Virus record (IMG/VR): IMGVR_UViG_3300028025_004176
Coordinates: 1 to 24,314 of that record
DNA length: 24,314 nt
Reading direction: 5' to 3' (one strand)
Source of the DNA: a virus
A program made the translations under genes and the position numbers. Below are positions 14,510 to 22,882 of the stretch, one piece after another. Within the stretch, counting starts at the first letter, position 1, and each line of letters begins with the position of its first letter. The notes under the pieces are model-generated. The model was not told where the DNA came from, made no database searches, and worked only from the letters and a program-made list of their open reading frames with translations.

Positions 14510-15040
14510 ATGGCTAAACTATTTATTAAAAGTGATGAATATTCGGAACCAGTTAAAACTTTTTTAAAAAAATATATTAGACAAAATACTCCTTATAATT
14601 TAGCAGTTCATGAACAAAATGCTGACATATGTATTAGTTTGAAAACTCCTGAATATCCAGCAGAAGAAAGATTAAACACTCATTTTTTTAACAATGTTGA
14701 AGGGATGGAAGATCTTGCAAATAAAATTAATTATCAATGTTCAAAGGCAGATATCAAAACTAGACCAGTCTCTAAACAATCTATCCCAAGAGAAGAATAT
14801 GAGGTATTCTTTAAATGTCCAACTTTAGTTATTAATTTAACAAATGATTCAAAAGAAATTGACGAAGAGGTGTATGCACTTGTTATTGGTCAAGGAATTG
14901 TTTCTTATCTAAACCCTGGAACTGTGTTTGATACTTTTTCTGTAAAAGATAAAATTAAAAAGCCAGGGGATAAAAGTTTTGTTAATAGAAAATATATTCA
15001 AGAGCCAACTAACAATACAAGAATGCTTTTTAAGAAGTAG
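14510..15040 (+). CDS. Unknown protein; weak resemblance to a degenerate N-acetylmuramoyl-L-alanine amidase
   Basis: 176 residues from the ATG at 14510, seven bases after the previous stop. A frame extension to 14462 inside the glycosyltransferase is less likely. No clear Shine-Dalgarno. The order NADICISLKTPEY (37-49), EGMEDLANKI (64-73), IKTRPVSK (82-89), CPTLVINLTND (103-113) and ALVIGQGIVSYL (123-134) follows the Amidase_3 pattern (AD..ISIHAN, S..LA..I, NRGV, .PA.LVE.GF..N, I..GI..YL). The His and Glu zinc ligands are replaced (SLK, INL). Location next to the holin makes a lysis-related origin attractive, but the protein should be taken as unknown. Its end overlaps the - strand gene by 11 bases. 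Confidence 0.6.
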   Translation: MAKLFIKSDEYSEPVKTFLKKYIRQNTPYNLAVHEQNADICISLKTPEYPAEERLNTHFFNNVEGMEDLANKINYQCSKADIKTRPVSKQSIPREEYEVFFKCPTLVINLTNDSKEIDEEVYALVIGQGIVSYLNPGTVFDTFSVKDKIKKPGDKSFVNRKYIQEPTNNTRMLFKK

Positions 15041-15251
15041 CTAAAGAAATATATCCTTTAATTTTTTCTATTAAATTAATTCCTGGATAAAAAGATGAAT
15101 GGCATCCTAAGCAATAAAAAAATACGTTGTCATTACTGTCAACTCTAGAAACAACAGTATCATCTGTATCAAACTTACATTCTATTTTTGTTGCTTTATT
15201 ATTTTTTACCAATTCGTTATAGTAATTTACCTCTTGGATAGTTAACTCCAT
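15030..15251 (-). CDS. Small protein with CxxC motif, sole reverse-strand gene
   Basis: 73 residues, encoded against all its neighbours. Reading the minus strand, AAGGAG (15263-15258) lies six bases before the ATG, and TGATAAAAT at 15300-15292 could be an extended -10. The N-terminal two-thirds are charged (MELTIQEVNYYNELVKNN), followed by the motif VFFYCLGCHSSFYPGINLIEKI (C47, C50). Small phage proteins with FYCLxC...PGxN are familiar to me but unassigned. With only two spaced cysteines plus C25, zinc binding would be partial or intermolecular. The good ribosome-binding site and promoter support a real gene, possibly expressed early. Confidence 0.7.
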   Translation of the reverse strand: MELTIQEVNYYNELVKNNKATKIECKFDTDDTVVSRVDSNDNVFFYCLGCHSSFYPGINLIEKIKGYISLATS

Positions 15252-15280
15252 TTGCTTCTCCTTGAATAGTCGTGTAGAAT
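15252..15280 (+). promoter_or_regulatory. Possible promoter for ribonucleotide reductase
   Basis: TTGCTT (15252-15257) and TAGAAT (15275-15280) with a 17-base spacer lie ahead of the reductase start at 15318. The -35 is only half consensus. AGAAGGA at 15300-15306 is the ribosome-binding site. Confidence 0.35.
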
Positions 15281-15291
15281 ATATCTATTAC

Positions 15292-15300
15292 ATTTTATCA
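15292..15300 (-). promoter_or_regulatory. Possible extended -10 promoter, reverse strand
   Basis: On the minus strand TGATAAAAT (15300-15292) precedes the small reverse gene by about 40 bases. The same nine bases occur on the + strand at 17265-17273 ahead of the 1200-residue gene. Confidence 0.45.
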
Positions 15301-15317
15301 GAAGGACGTGTTACTAA

Positions 15318-17258
15318 ATGTCATTTATTGACTCCAATGGATCTATTACAGATCCTTATCGCAATTTTATTCATATTTCAAGGTATGCTCGCTGGATTGA
15401 AAGCGAAAACCGCAGAGAGACTTGGCAGGAAACTGTTGATAGGTACTGCAATTTTATGAAGGACCATTTAGTATTAAACTATGGCTATAGTCCAAATGCA
15501 AAGATCTTTGATGAAGTCAGAGAAGCAATCTTAAAGCATCACATAATGCCTTCTATGAGGGCACTGATGACAGCAGGACCTGCTTTAGAGAGAGATCATA
15601 TCGCAGCATACAACTGTTCTTTCATCGCTGTAGATAGCCCTAGAGCCTTTGATGAAGCAATGTATATTTTGATGAATGGAACTGGTGTTGGATTTAGCGT
15701 TGAGCAAAAGTATATTAATCAACTCCCAGTAATTGCTGAGTCATTCTTCCAAACAAACACAACTATTGTTGTTGATGATTCAAAACTTGGTTGGGCAAAA
15801 GCTTTTAAAGAATTGATTGCACTTCTTTATCAAGGTCAAATTCCAAACTGGGATGTTTCAAAGGTTCGTCCAGCAGGAGCAAGACTAAAAGTATTTGGAG
15901 GAAGAGCATCTGGACCAGACCCACTTGTTGATTTATTTAATTTCACTATTGAAACTTTTAAACTTGCTGCAGGAAGACGATTAAAGTCTATTGAAGCACA
16001 CGACCTTATGTGTAAGGTTGGAGAAGTTGTTGTTGTTGGTGGAGTTCGCAGAAGTGCTTTAATTTCACTTTCAAATCTTGATGACTTTGAGATGGCTAAG
16101 GCTAAGAGTGGTCAGTGGTGGGAAGGAAATGGACAAAGAGCACTAGCAAATAACTCTGCTGTATACAACTCTAAGCCAAATACTGCACAATTTCTTCGTG
16201 AATGGCGTAACCTATATGAGTCAAAGTCTGGAGAGCGTGGTATCTACAATATAGATTCTGTTAGAAAGCATATTGATAAGTTTGGTCGTAGAGATTCAAG
16301 TCTAGTTGGTGGGACAAATCCTTGTGGAGAAATTTTACTTCGTCCAAATGAATTTTGTAATCTTACAGAAGTTGTAATTGAAGCATCTGACACAAAGGAA
16401 ACTTTGCTTGAAAAGGTTCGCCTTGCTACCATTCTTGGAACTTGGCAATCAACCTTGACAAACTTTAAGTATATTAGAAAAACTTGGAGAGATAATTGTG
16501 AAGAAGAAAGACTACTTGGCGTATCTTTAACAGGAATTTATGGAAATAAGATTACTGCTACAAATGGAAAAGCCCTTGAAGCACTTCTTGATGAGATGAG
16601 AGATCTATCTGTTTCAGTAAATGATAAAGAGGCTAAGTCTTTAAACATTAATCCTTCAGTATCAATTACCTGTGTAAAGCCTTCAGGAACTGTCTCACAG
16701 CTTACAGGAGTATCCTCTGGTATTCACCCATGGTACTCAGAATATTACATTAGAAGTGTTAGAGCAGATAATAAAGATCCACTAACACAATTCTTAAAAG
16801 ATTCTGGAATTCCATTTGAACCAGATGTTATGAAGCCTGAAGCAACTACAGTATTCTATTTTCCAATTAAGGCTCCAAAAAATGCAATTCTTACAAAAGA
16901 CTTGACTGCGATTGATCATCTTGAAATGTGGAAGACTTATAGAACTCATTGGACAGAGCATAATCCAAGTGTAACTGTTAATGTTGAAGAGGACGAGTGG
17001 ATGCGTGTAGGAGCTTGGGTGTTTGATAACTTTGACTCAATTGGTGGAGTATCTTTTTTGCCAGCAGTAGAGCACTCATATAAACAAGCACCATATCAAG
17101 AAGTATCTAAAGAAGAGTATGAATCTTGGTTAAGCAAGATGCCTGATTCAATTCGTTGGGACATGCTTTCTTTGTATGAGACAACCGATGGAACAACTGG
17201 AAGTCAAGAGCTATCCTGCGTTGCTGGAGCATGTGAGATTGTAGATATTACCAAGTAG
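15318..17258 (+). CDS. nrdJ: Adenosylcobalamin-dependent ribonucleoside-triphosphate reductase (class II)
   Basis: 646 residues. It reduces ribonucleotides to deoxyribonucleotides using a cysteine thiyl radical made with adenosylcobalamin. The five functional cysteines of the Lactobacillus leichmannii-type enzyme are all visible: C100 (YNCSF), C336 in NPCGEI (radical site, with E338), C347 (EFCNLTEV), and the C-terminal shuttle pair C634/C639 (SCVAGAC). Other markers are NGTGVGFSVEQ, VRPAGARLKVFGGRASGP, GGVRRSALIS, VKPSGTVSQLTG and HNPSVTVNV. It is a monomeric RTPR type, shorter than the bacterial prototype but apparently complete. AGAAGGA at 15300 precedes the ATG. It would raise dNTP supply independent of oxygen but requires host or environmental B12. 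It is unusual between holin and head genes. Confidence 0.95.
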   Translation: MSFIDSNGSITDPYRNFIHISRYARWIESENRRETWQETVDRYCNFMKDHLVLNYGYSPNAKIFDEVREAILKHHIMPSMRALMTAGPALERDHIAAYNCSFIAVDSPRAFDEAMYILMNGTGVGFSVEQKYINQLPVIAESFFQTNTTIVVDDSKLGWAKAFKELIALLYQGQIPNWDVSKVRPAGARLKVFGGRASGPDPLVDLFNFTIETFKLAAGRRLKSIEAHDLMCKVGEVVVVGGVRRSALISLSNLDDFEMAKAKSGQWWEGNGQRALANNSAVYNSKPNTAQFLREWRNLYESKSGERGIYNIDSVRKHIDKFGRRDSSLVGGTNPCGEILLRPNEFCNLTEVVIEASDTKETLLEKVRLATILGTWQSTLTNFKYIRKTWRDNCEEERLLGVSLTGIYGNKITATNGKALEALLDEMRDLSVSVNDKEAKSLNINPSVSITCVKPSGTVSQLTGVSSGIHPWYSEYYIRSVRADNKDPLTQFLKDSGIPFEPDVMKPEATTVFYFPIKAPKNAILTKDLTAIDHLEMWKTYRTHWTEHNPSVTVNVEEDEWMRVGAWVFDNFDSIGGVSFLPAVEHSYKQAPYQEVSKEEYESWLSKMPDSIRWDMLSLYETTDGTTGSQELSCVAGACEIVDITK

Positions 17259-17283
17259 CCTCTATGATAAAATAGACTAGAGG
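17259..17283 (+). promoter_or_regulatory. Hairpin and extended -10-like element before the 1200-residue gene
   Basis: CCTCTA (17259-17264) and TAGAGG (17278-17283) can pair around a 13-base loop. The 3' arm contains GAGG, the likely ribosome-binding site for the ATG at 17290. The loop holds most of TGATAAAAT (17265-17273), a possible extended -10. This may be a promoter or a translational control hairpin; both readings are tentative. Confidence 0.4.
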
Positions 17284-17289
17284 TAATCT

Positions 17290-20200
17290 ATGTCCTACAC
17301 ACGTTCAAATCTTTATGCTTCCAGAGTCTATGCAGAACATCCAGTGGCTTTGTGGTCAATGGATGAGCCAAACTACTTTGTTTCCTTATTGTCTCAAGAA
17401 GAAAAAGAAATTACAGAATCTGACTGGGATTTTATTAATGCTGTAAGTTCTTCTGCAGCCTTTACCTTATCAGGATACCCTTTTGATGATTTAGAAGTTA
17501 ATAAAATATACTTAGCCTCAGCATCAGGATCTCCCGTTGAATACATGGTTTCTTTATCTTCTTCAATATCTTATTTAGAGTTTGATCCAAATAAGGGAAG
17601 CGTTTGTGTTTCCAACTATGTTTATATTCCAGAAGAAACTTCTATATTGTATGCAGACATAGGATTTATTGTTGGTGGACAAGAATTTTATACTAGGCAT
17701 TCTTATTTAAATGTTAATATATGGGAAAAGATTTCACACACAAATACAACTTCGGTTAATAGCTTTGTCCCTTTTATAAGAATAGTCTTTGATCCAACTG
17801 TGGATGCAAATGAAGCAGATAGTTCTTTGTACTTTAATGGAGTCTCTGTTGGACAATGGTCAGAACCTTATAATTCAGTAGATACTGGAGTTTTTACAAA
17901 TTCTTTATCAGCAAGTGTTGCATCTTTAATAGATTTTGAAGGAGGTATTCAATGCAGAGTTCTAGATGCTTATGGCTATAATGATTCTGATAACGGATAT
18001 GTTCTTTCTTTAAATAATTCTTTACTTGCAGAACTAGCTGGAACTCCAATGGTTTATGGATCAAGTGGAAATATAAGACTCAATAAAAGTCCCTTTCAAA
18101 TTATTGACTCATTCCTAGACGGATCTTCTGCAGAAGAAATTATTATTGAAGCTGGGTCTGCATCATCAACTTATGCAGAATTTATTGATGGAGGAGATTC
18201 TTCAATATATTTAACAACAAGTCAGTATAATAATTTTCCATCTCTAGTTTTTCCAGGAAAAGGATTCTTAAATCAGTTTGGATATAATAAAACTCTGACC
18301 ACAGAGTTTTGGCTAAGAGTTAGTCCAGAAAAAACTACGCAATCAAGAATTTTTGGACCACTAAAATCTAATGATGGAATATATATTGATAAAGATTTTA
18401 TAAAAGTAAATGTTGGTAAGTATACAAAGTCTTATTTTATTGGTAAATGGTATAGACCAATGCTTGTACATTTTTGCCAGAGCCCAAATGAAATTTTCTT
18501 AATGATTAATGGAGAAAAGGTAATATCAATTCCAATAGAATCTTTAAGCATTAGCACTTTTCCACCAGCAGAAGAAGACTTTTTAGGATTTTACACAGAT
18601 GATAAAATTTATTTGCATGAAATAGATTCTTTTTCAATATTTCCATATATTGTTGCAGAACAGGTTGCAAAGAAAAGATATGTATTTGGACAGGGAGTTC
18701 AAGAACAGGAAAATATTATTGGAGCACTTAATGGAAACTTGTCCTATGTAGACTTTCCATTTTCTGGATACAGCTCTACAATTAGATATCCAGATAGAAC
18801 AAAATGGGAAGATGGATTTTATAACAATATAGTTGCAAATAATCAAGGTATTTCTTTACCAGAGTACGAACTTCCAGAAATAGTATTTACAAATAATACC
18901 GCTTTGTCTGGTGCTCAAAAGTCTGCAATAACTTCAGGATTTTATGAAGAAAATTATACAATTCAAGATGAAGATTATCCATTTATTGTAATGGATCCAA
19001 ACGATTTATACATAAGTAATGGATCTTATGGAAAGATTTATTTTTCAAAATTAAATAAAACAAATTATCAAACAAGATCTATTCATTCTATATTAAAGTC
19101 GTCAAACGATGTTTCAACTAGACAGTCTTTACTTTATATATCAAACAACGCAGAGACTAATGTTTTTGAAGTAGCAATTAATTCTGGAAGCCTTCAGTAT
19201 TTATATAACGATACTGTTTTAAACTCAACAGCAATTTCAGCCAGTTCTAGCTTTGCTGTTGGTATTGATTTTAATAAAATTGAGCAAACATATTACTCCA
19301 CTGTAGGATCATTCTTTTCAAGACCAGATACACTTTCCTTAAGCTTTGCAGGAAATCAAGAAGATGTATTTTTAGGAAAAATATTTTCTTTAACAATAAA
19401 CAATGACTTCTTTACAGATAAAGACGGTAGTCAAATATTTAATTCTTCTGGGCTGGCAATTAAAAACTTCAATACTGATCTTTATGAGTATATTGGTTCA
19501 TATACGCTTCTTCCTAAAGCAACCAATACTGAGATGACCCTAGATATTGGAGCTTCTGGATATTGGGAAAACTCTATTCCACTTTCATATTTTGGTAAAT
19601 ATATAACCCAAGCTAATGGAGATTTAAAATATGACCTAGATATGATTCAATTTAATATTGATACTCCAAGTTCAATATTTTCAAAATATAACGCAGAGTC
19701 TTCAGCCTATCAAGAATCTCTATCAGCAAAAGTTTATGTAACTTTACAGAATATTCTTGAAATTGGAAAAACAGTTTATACTCAATTTACAAATACAGAT
19801 CTTATTGGAATGAACAGAGTATTAGACTTAGGAGAGGCTATAACTTCTTCAGAAGATACAAAATATAAAATTAACGATGGCACTGTTATTTATCCACCAA
19901 AAGACATTTCTGGATTTACAAACTACTACATAACATTGCATATTGAAATTTCTTCAAGGGGAGTTAGTACAGAAAATATAAAGATAAAAAATATGGGACT
20001 TTCTTCACTATCTTTTGATGAGGGAGAGTTCTATTCAATTAATACACCTGCTGCAGGAAAGTTTTATCCTGTGGTTAAAAATGAAGACCAGTATGTTTAT
20101 AAAAGAAAAGTTCCAGTGGTAATTGACACAGAATCTTCCCCATACTTGTACTTATCTGGAGATTCTGGAATAGAAGTTTTGCCAGAAGTTGATGAAAATT

Positions 20201-20892
20201 TAGTAAAAGGCATATCTATCCCAATAAATGAAACTTTAAAGAGCGATCAGTCGGTTGTTGGAATTCAAATGTTTTTAATGTATAACGAGTCAGACACCTT
20301 TTCTGAAAGAAAAAAGATTGGAAAAGTATTCACTTCTAATACTTCTTTTGACATTGTTTTAATCCCTGAAGAAGATGGAAAGAGAGCTTTCTTTAATATT
20401 TTTAAAACGGATACTGGTGAAGAACTTAAAAATACTAAATTCTTTTTAAATGGAAAGCTTGTTAGTAGAGTAGTAATAGAGCCACTGCTATGGAACTACA
20501 TAGCAATATCTTTTGAAATAGAGCCAAATGAGACTGAGTATCCAATCTATCTAGATGGAATTATTGGTGAAATAGAGATATATTCAGGAGTAAAAGTTGA
20601 CAATGTTGCAAGTTTTGTAAAGTTAGATCCAGTTAAACAGCAATTGGTTTCTTATGATAGTTGGAACAATATTGATGACTACTCTTGGGGAACTTGGGCA
20701 TCTGCTAGTTGGGCAATAGCCCTAGACGAAAACCCTGTTGGAGTTACAATCCTTTCTTTAAATGGAGAGACTGTATTTAATACATATGCTGGTCTTTCTT
20801 CAGGAATTGGAAATGATAATAGCATAATTGATGTTACTTTTGACTCTGTTGTTATATTAAATGACGCAGATTGGGACACTTATTTGGTCTAA
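17290..20892 (+). CDS. Large tail protein with LamG/ConA-like domains
   Basis: 1200 residues. It opens with NLYASRVYAEHPVALWSMDE, a start recurring in large minor tail proteins of actinobacterial phages (YA..V...HP.ALW.LD). About residues 320-450 read as a LamG/concanavalin-like sandwich: TLTTEFWLRVSP, IYIDKDFIKVNVG, GKWYRPMLVHF, IFLMINGEKV, KIYLHEIDSFSIFPY. More beta-rich Ser/Thr/Asn segments follow to the end, with repeated sandwich-like features (for example YIAISFEIEPN, then YPIYLDGIIGEIEIYSG near 1080-1105). WNNIDDYSWGTWASASW lies near residue 1125. No catalytic motif. It probably lies in the tail tip or fibre and may bind a surface glycan. It is the largest gene in the window, with its own upstream control region. 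Confidence 0.8.
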   Translation: MSYTRSNLYASRVYAEHPVALWSMDEPNYFVSLLSQEEKEITESDWDFINAVSSSAAFTLSGYPFDDLEVNKIYLASASGSPVEYMVSLSSSISYLEFDPNKGSVCVSNYVYIPEETSILYADIGFIVGGQEFYTRHSYLNVNIWEKISHTNTTSVNSFVPFIRIVFDPTVDANEADSSLYFNGVSVGQWSEPYNSVDTGVFTNSLSASVASLIDFEGGIQCRVLDAYGYNDSDNGYVLSLNNSLLAELAGTPMVYGSSGNIRLNKSPFQIIDSFLDGSSAEEIIIEAGSASSTYAEFIDGGDSSIYLTTSQYNNFPSLVFPGKGFLNQFGYNKTLTTEFWLRVSPEKTTQSRIFGPLKSNDGIYIDKDFIKVNVGKYTKSYFIGKWYRPMLVHFCQSPNEIFLMINGEKVISIPIESLSISTFPPAEEDFLGFYTDDKIYLHEIDSFSIFPYIVAEQVAKKRYVFGQGVQEQENIIGALNGNLSYVDFPFSGYSSTIRYPDRTKWEDGFYNNIVANNQGISLPEYELPEIVFTNNTALSGAQKSAITSGFYEENYTIQDEDYPFIVMDPNDLYISNGSYGKIYFSKLNKTNYQTRSIHSILKSSNDVSTRQSLLYISNNAETNVFEVAINSGSLQYLYNDTVLNSTAISASSSFAVGIDFNKIEQTYYSTVGSFFSRPDTLSLSFAGNQEDVFLGKIFSLTINNDFFTDKDGSQIFNSSGLAIKNFNTDLYEYIGSYTLLPKATNTEMTLDIGASGYWENSIPLSYFGKYITQANGDLKYDLDMIQFNIDTPSSIFSKYNAESSAYQESLSAKVYVTLQNILEIGKTVYTQFTNTDLIGMNRVLDLGEAITSSEDTKYKINDGTVIYPPKDISGFTNYYITLHIEISSRGVSTENIKIKNMGLSSLSFDEGEFYSINTPAAGKFYPVVKNEDQYVYKRKVPVVIDTESSPYLYLSGDSGIEVLPEVDENLVKGISIPINETLKSDQSVVGIQMFLMYNESDTFSERKKIGKVFTSNTSFDIVLIPEEDGKRAFFNIFKTDTGEELKNTKFFLNGKLVSRVVIEPLLWNYIAISFEIEPNETEYPIYLDGIIGEIEIYSGVKVDNVASFVKLDPVKQQLVSYDSWNNIDDYSWGTWASASWAIALDENPVGVTILSLNGETVFNTYAGLSSGIGNDNSIIDVTFDSVVILNDADWDTYLV

Positions 20893-20894
20893 GC

Positions 20895-20912
20895 TATAAT
20901 TTATGGTACAAT
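20895..20912 (+). promoter_or_regulatory. Promoter region before the portal operon
   Basis: TGGTACAAT (20904-20912) is an extended -10 nearly identical to that at 10387; TATAAT at 20895-20900 is a second -10 candidate. Either would give a transcript start near 20907-20920, ahead of the genes from 20946 onwards. Confidence 0.55.
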
Positions 20913-20945
20913 GTTGTCATGGATTATATAGAAGGCTTACAAAAA

Positions 20946-21290
20946 ATGCCAAACAAGCCAAAAGTAAAGGTAGTAGAAAATACTTCTGAACACGGTTTAT
21001 ATGTTTGGAAAATGGAAAATGGAAGAATATTCGGAGATGGCGATGGAAGTTTTATGAACATTCCTGCCAGAAAGTACGATATTAGTGCAATTAATAGAAT
21101 TACTCAGGCTGCAGCACACTATGGTGCTGGTGCTGGAAAAGCAGTTTTTATGCCAGGAGTAACAAGAGTAACAGAGGAAGAACATTCTGTTCAAGTTGAT
21201 AGAATGGCACAAGGGTATATTCCAGACGAATTTGATACTGGTGCTTTTATGGATGCTGCAAAGGGGCTGAAAAAGCATGGAGATGACTGA
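20946..21290 (+). CDS. Conserved phage protein upstream of portal, unknown function
   Basis: 114 residues from the ATG at 20946, which has GAAGG at 20931-20935 ten bases before it. An earlier ATG at 20919 would begin almost at the predicted transcript start and is less likely. The sequence is compact: GLYVWKMENGRIFGDGDGSF (20 residues), then IPARKYD, INRITQAAAHYGAGAGKAVF, MPGVTRVTEEEHSVQVDRMA and GYIPDEFDTGAFMDAAKG. This GYVWKxxNGxxFGDGDGNxxxIP pattern recurs in actinobacterial phages as I remember it, but no role is known to me. It overlaps the portal gene by 14 bases, so a head-assembly or packaging role is plausible by position only. Confidence 0.7.
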   Translation: MPNKPKVKVVENTSEHGLYVWKMENGRIFGDGDGSFMNIPARKYDISAINRITQAAAHYGAGAGKAVFMPGVTRVTEEEHSVQVDRMAQGYIPDEFDTGAFMDAAKGLKKHGDD

Positions 21291-22833
21291 GACTATTGCA
21301 AGACTAGACAATTTAGATAAGAACAAGCCTTCTGCAAATAAAAGTGATGACTTCTTACTTGAAGCAGATATGGTAAAAAACTTTGATGGAATTGACGCAA
21401 ACTTTAAAAGAAGAATAACAAGAATGAGTAAGGCTTACACAGGTCAAGATGGTGCTAAGTCTAAGCAACTTTTTCCAGAACAAGACATCACTACAGCCTA
21501 TGGTCTTTTTGATGTAGTTCTCCCACCATACAATCTTGATGAACTTGCATTCTTCTTTGATAATTCTTTTGCAAACCATGCTGCAATTAATGCAAAGGTT
21601 GCGAACACAGTAGGTCTTGGATACAACTTCATTATGTCTGATATTGTAAAGGCAAGAATTGAAGAAATTGAAGATGTAAACCAAAGAGTTAGAGCACAAA
21701 GAAAAGTTGAAAGAGCAAAGTCTGAGCTTACTAACTGGCTAGAAGAATTAAATGACGAAGATACTTTTACCCACGTTCTTGAAAAAGCTATGACAGATTA
21801 TGAAGCAACTGGAAACGGTTACATTGAAATTGGTAGAAAGAACACTGGAGAGATTGGCTATATTGGTCATATTCCAGCAACAACTGTTCGTGTAAGAAGA
21901 CTTCGTGATGGTTATGTTCAAATTGTCAATCAAAGAGTAGTTTACTTTAAAAACTTTCAGGATAAGAAAACAGTAAATCCTGTTACTACAGATCAAAGAC
22001 CAAATGAACTAATTCATATTAAAAAGTACAGTCCAAAAAATACATACTATGGTGTTCCAGATGTAGTTTCTGCAGCAACTTCTGTTGTTGGAGATCAACT
22101 TGCTGCAAGATATAATATTGATTATTTTGAAAATAAGGCTGTCCCAAGATATATTGTTACCTTAAAGGGTGCAAAGCTTTCCTCTGATGCAGAAGATAAG
22201 TTATTTAGATTCCTGCAGTCTGGTCTTCGTGGACAGAATCATAGAACACTTTACATCCCACTCCCTGGAGATGCTGCAGACAACAAGGTTGAGTTTAAGA
22301 TGGAGCCAGTTGAAAATGGTATTCAAGAAGGATCATTTGATAAGTATAGAACTTCAAATGTTCATGACATTCTTATGGCACATCAAGTTCCTATCTCTAA
22401 GGTAGGATCGGATCCTGGAAGTTCAATTGCATCTGCACTTGTTTCAGATAGAACTTTTAAAGAACAGGTTGCAAGACCTTCTCAAAAGAATTTAGAAAAA
22501 ACAATCAATAAGCTTATTAAAGAAAAGACGGATATTCTTTTGTTAAAGTTTAACGAACTAACTCTTACAGATGAAAATACTCAAAGTCAAATTGATGAAA
22601 GATATCTAAGAGCACAGGTTGTAGTTCCAAATGACATTAGACCAAGATTAGGATTGCCAGTAATTCCGCAAGGAGATACTCCAGTAGTTATGACCCCTCA
22701 ACAACGTGCAGAGCAAAACGCTCAGATGGCTGGAACAAGACAAAGAGATCAACAAAGAACTAATGAAGCATCTGATTCAACTTCTACCACAACAGGAAGA
22801 AATCCTGGTGGAGAAGGAAGATCAGTGTTATAA
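21277..22833 (+). CDS. Portal protein
   Basis: 518 residues. The portal is the dodecameric ring at the head vertex through which DNA is packaged and ejected. Signs are PPYNLDELAFFFDNS, HAAINAKVANTVGLGYNFI, MTDYEATGNGYIEIGR (about 170-185), RVRRLRDGYVQ, IKKYSPKNTYYGVPD, YNIDYFENKAVPRYIV and VHDILMAHQVPIS followed by SALVSDRTFKEQVARP. This is the PBSX/HK97-like phage portal (Pfam Phage_portal) pattern. The C-terminus is Gln/Thr/Gly-rich and probably disordered. The ATG at 21277 overlaps the previous gene by 14 bases; an ATG at 21283 is an alternative. AAGGGG lies upstream. It is followed by the protease gene, the canonical order. Confidence 0.92.
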   Translation: MEMTETIARLDNLDKNKPSANKSDDFLLEADMVKNFDGIDANFKRRITRMSKAYTGQDGAKSKQLFPEQDITTAYGLFDVVLPPYNLDELAFFFDNSFANHAAINAKVANTVGLGYNFIMSDIVKARIEEIEDVNQRVRAQRKVERAKSELTNWLEELNDEDTFTHVLEKAMTDYEATGNGYIEIGRKNTGEIGYIGHIPATTVRVRRLRDGYVQIVNQRVVYFKNFQDKKTVNPVTTDQRPNELIHIKKYSPKNTYYGVPDVVSAATSVVGDQLAARYNIDYFENKAVPRYIVTLKGAKLSSDAEDKLFRFLQSGLRGQNHRTLYIPLPGDAADNKVEFKMEPVENGIQEGSFDKYRTSNVHDILMAHQVPISKVGSDPGSSIASALVSDRTFKEQVARPSQKNLEKTINKLIKEKTDILLLKFNELTLTDENTQSQIDERYLRAQVVVPNDIRPRLGLPVIPQGDTPVVMTPQQRAEQNAQMAGTRQRDQQRTNEASDSTSTTTGRNPGGEGRSVL

Positions 22834-22834
22834 T
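22826..22834 (+). promoter_or_regulatory. Extended -10 promoter overlapping the portal stop
   Basis: TGTTATAAT (TG 22826-22827, TATAAT 22829-22834) has the TGnTATAAT form seen at 10387 and 20904. It would start transcription near 22841, giving a leader of about 40 bases before the protease gene. Confidence 0.5.
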
Positions 22835-22849
22835 ATAACAATATTATAA
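22828..22849. repeat. Perfect 9-base inverted repeat between portal and protease
   Basis: TTATAATAT (22828-22836), AACA loop (22837-22840), ATATTATAA (22841-22849). The arms match perfectly and contain no G or C. It covers the -10 element and the predicted transcript start, so it could be an operator or a weak RNA hairpin. Such A/T-only palindromes can also arise by chance in AT-rich DNA. Confidence 0.55.
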
Positions 22850-22882
22850 ACATATAAAAAATACATATATAATAGGAATAAG

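Noticed and set aside
15262-15459. A + strand frame crossing the reductase start
   Set aside because: It overlaps the conserved N-terminus of the reductase in another frame and has no homology-like features.
20871-20945. Longer N-termini of the gene before the portal (from 20871 or 20919)
   Set aside because: They cover the promoter region and lack a ribosome-binding site; 20946 has GAAGG at suitable distance.
22801-22882. Rho-independent terminator after the portal
   Set aside because: The only hairpin has an A/T-only stem and no following T run.
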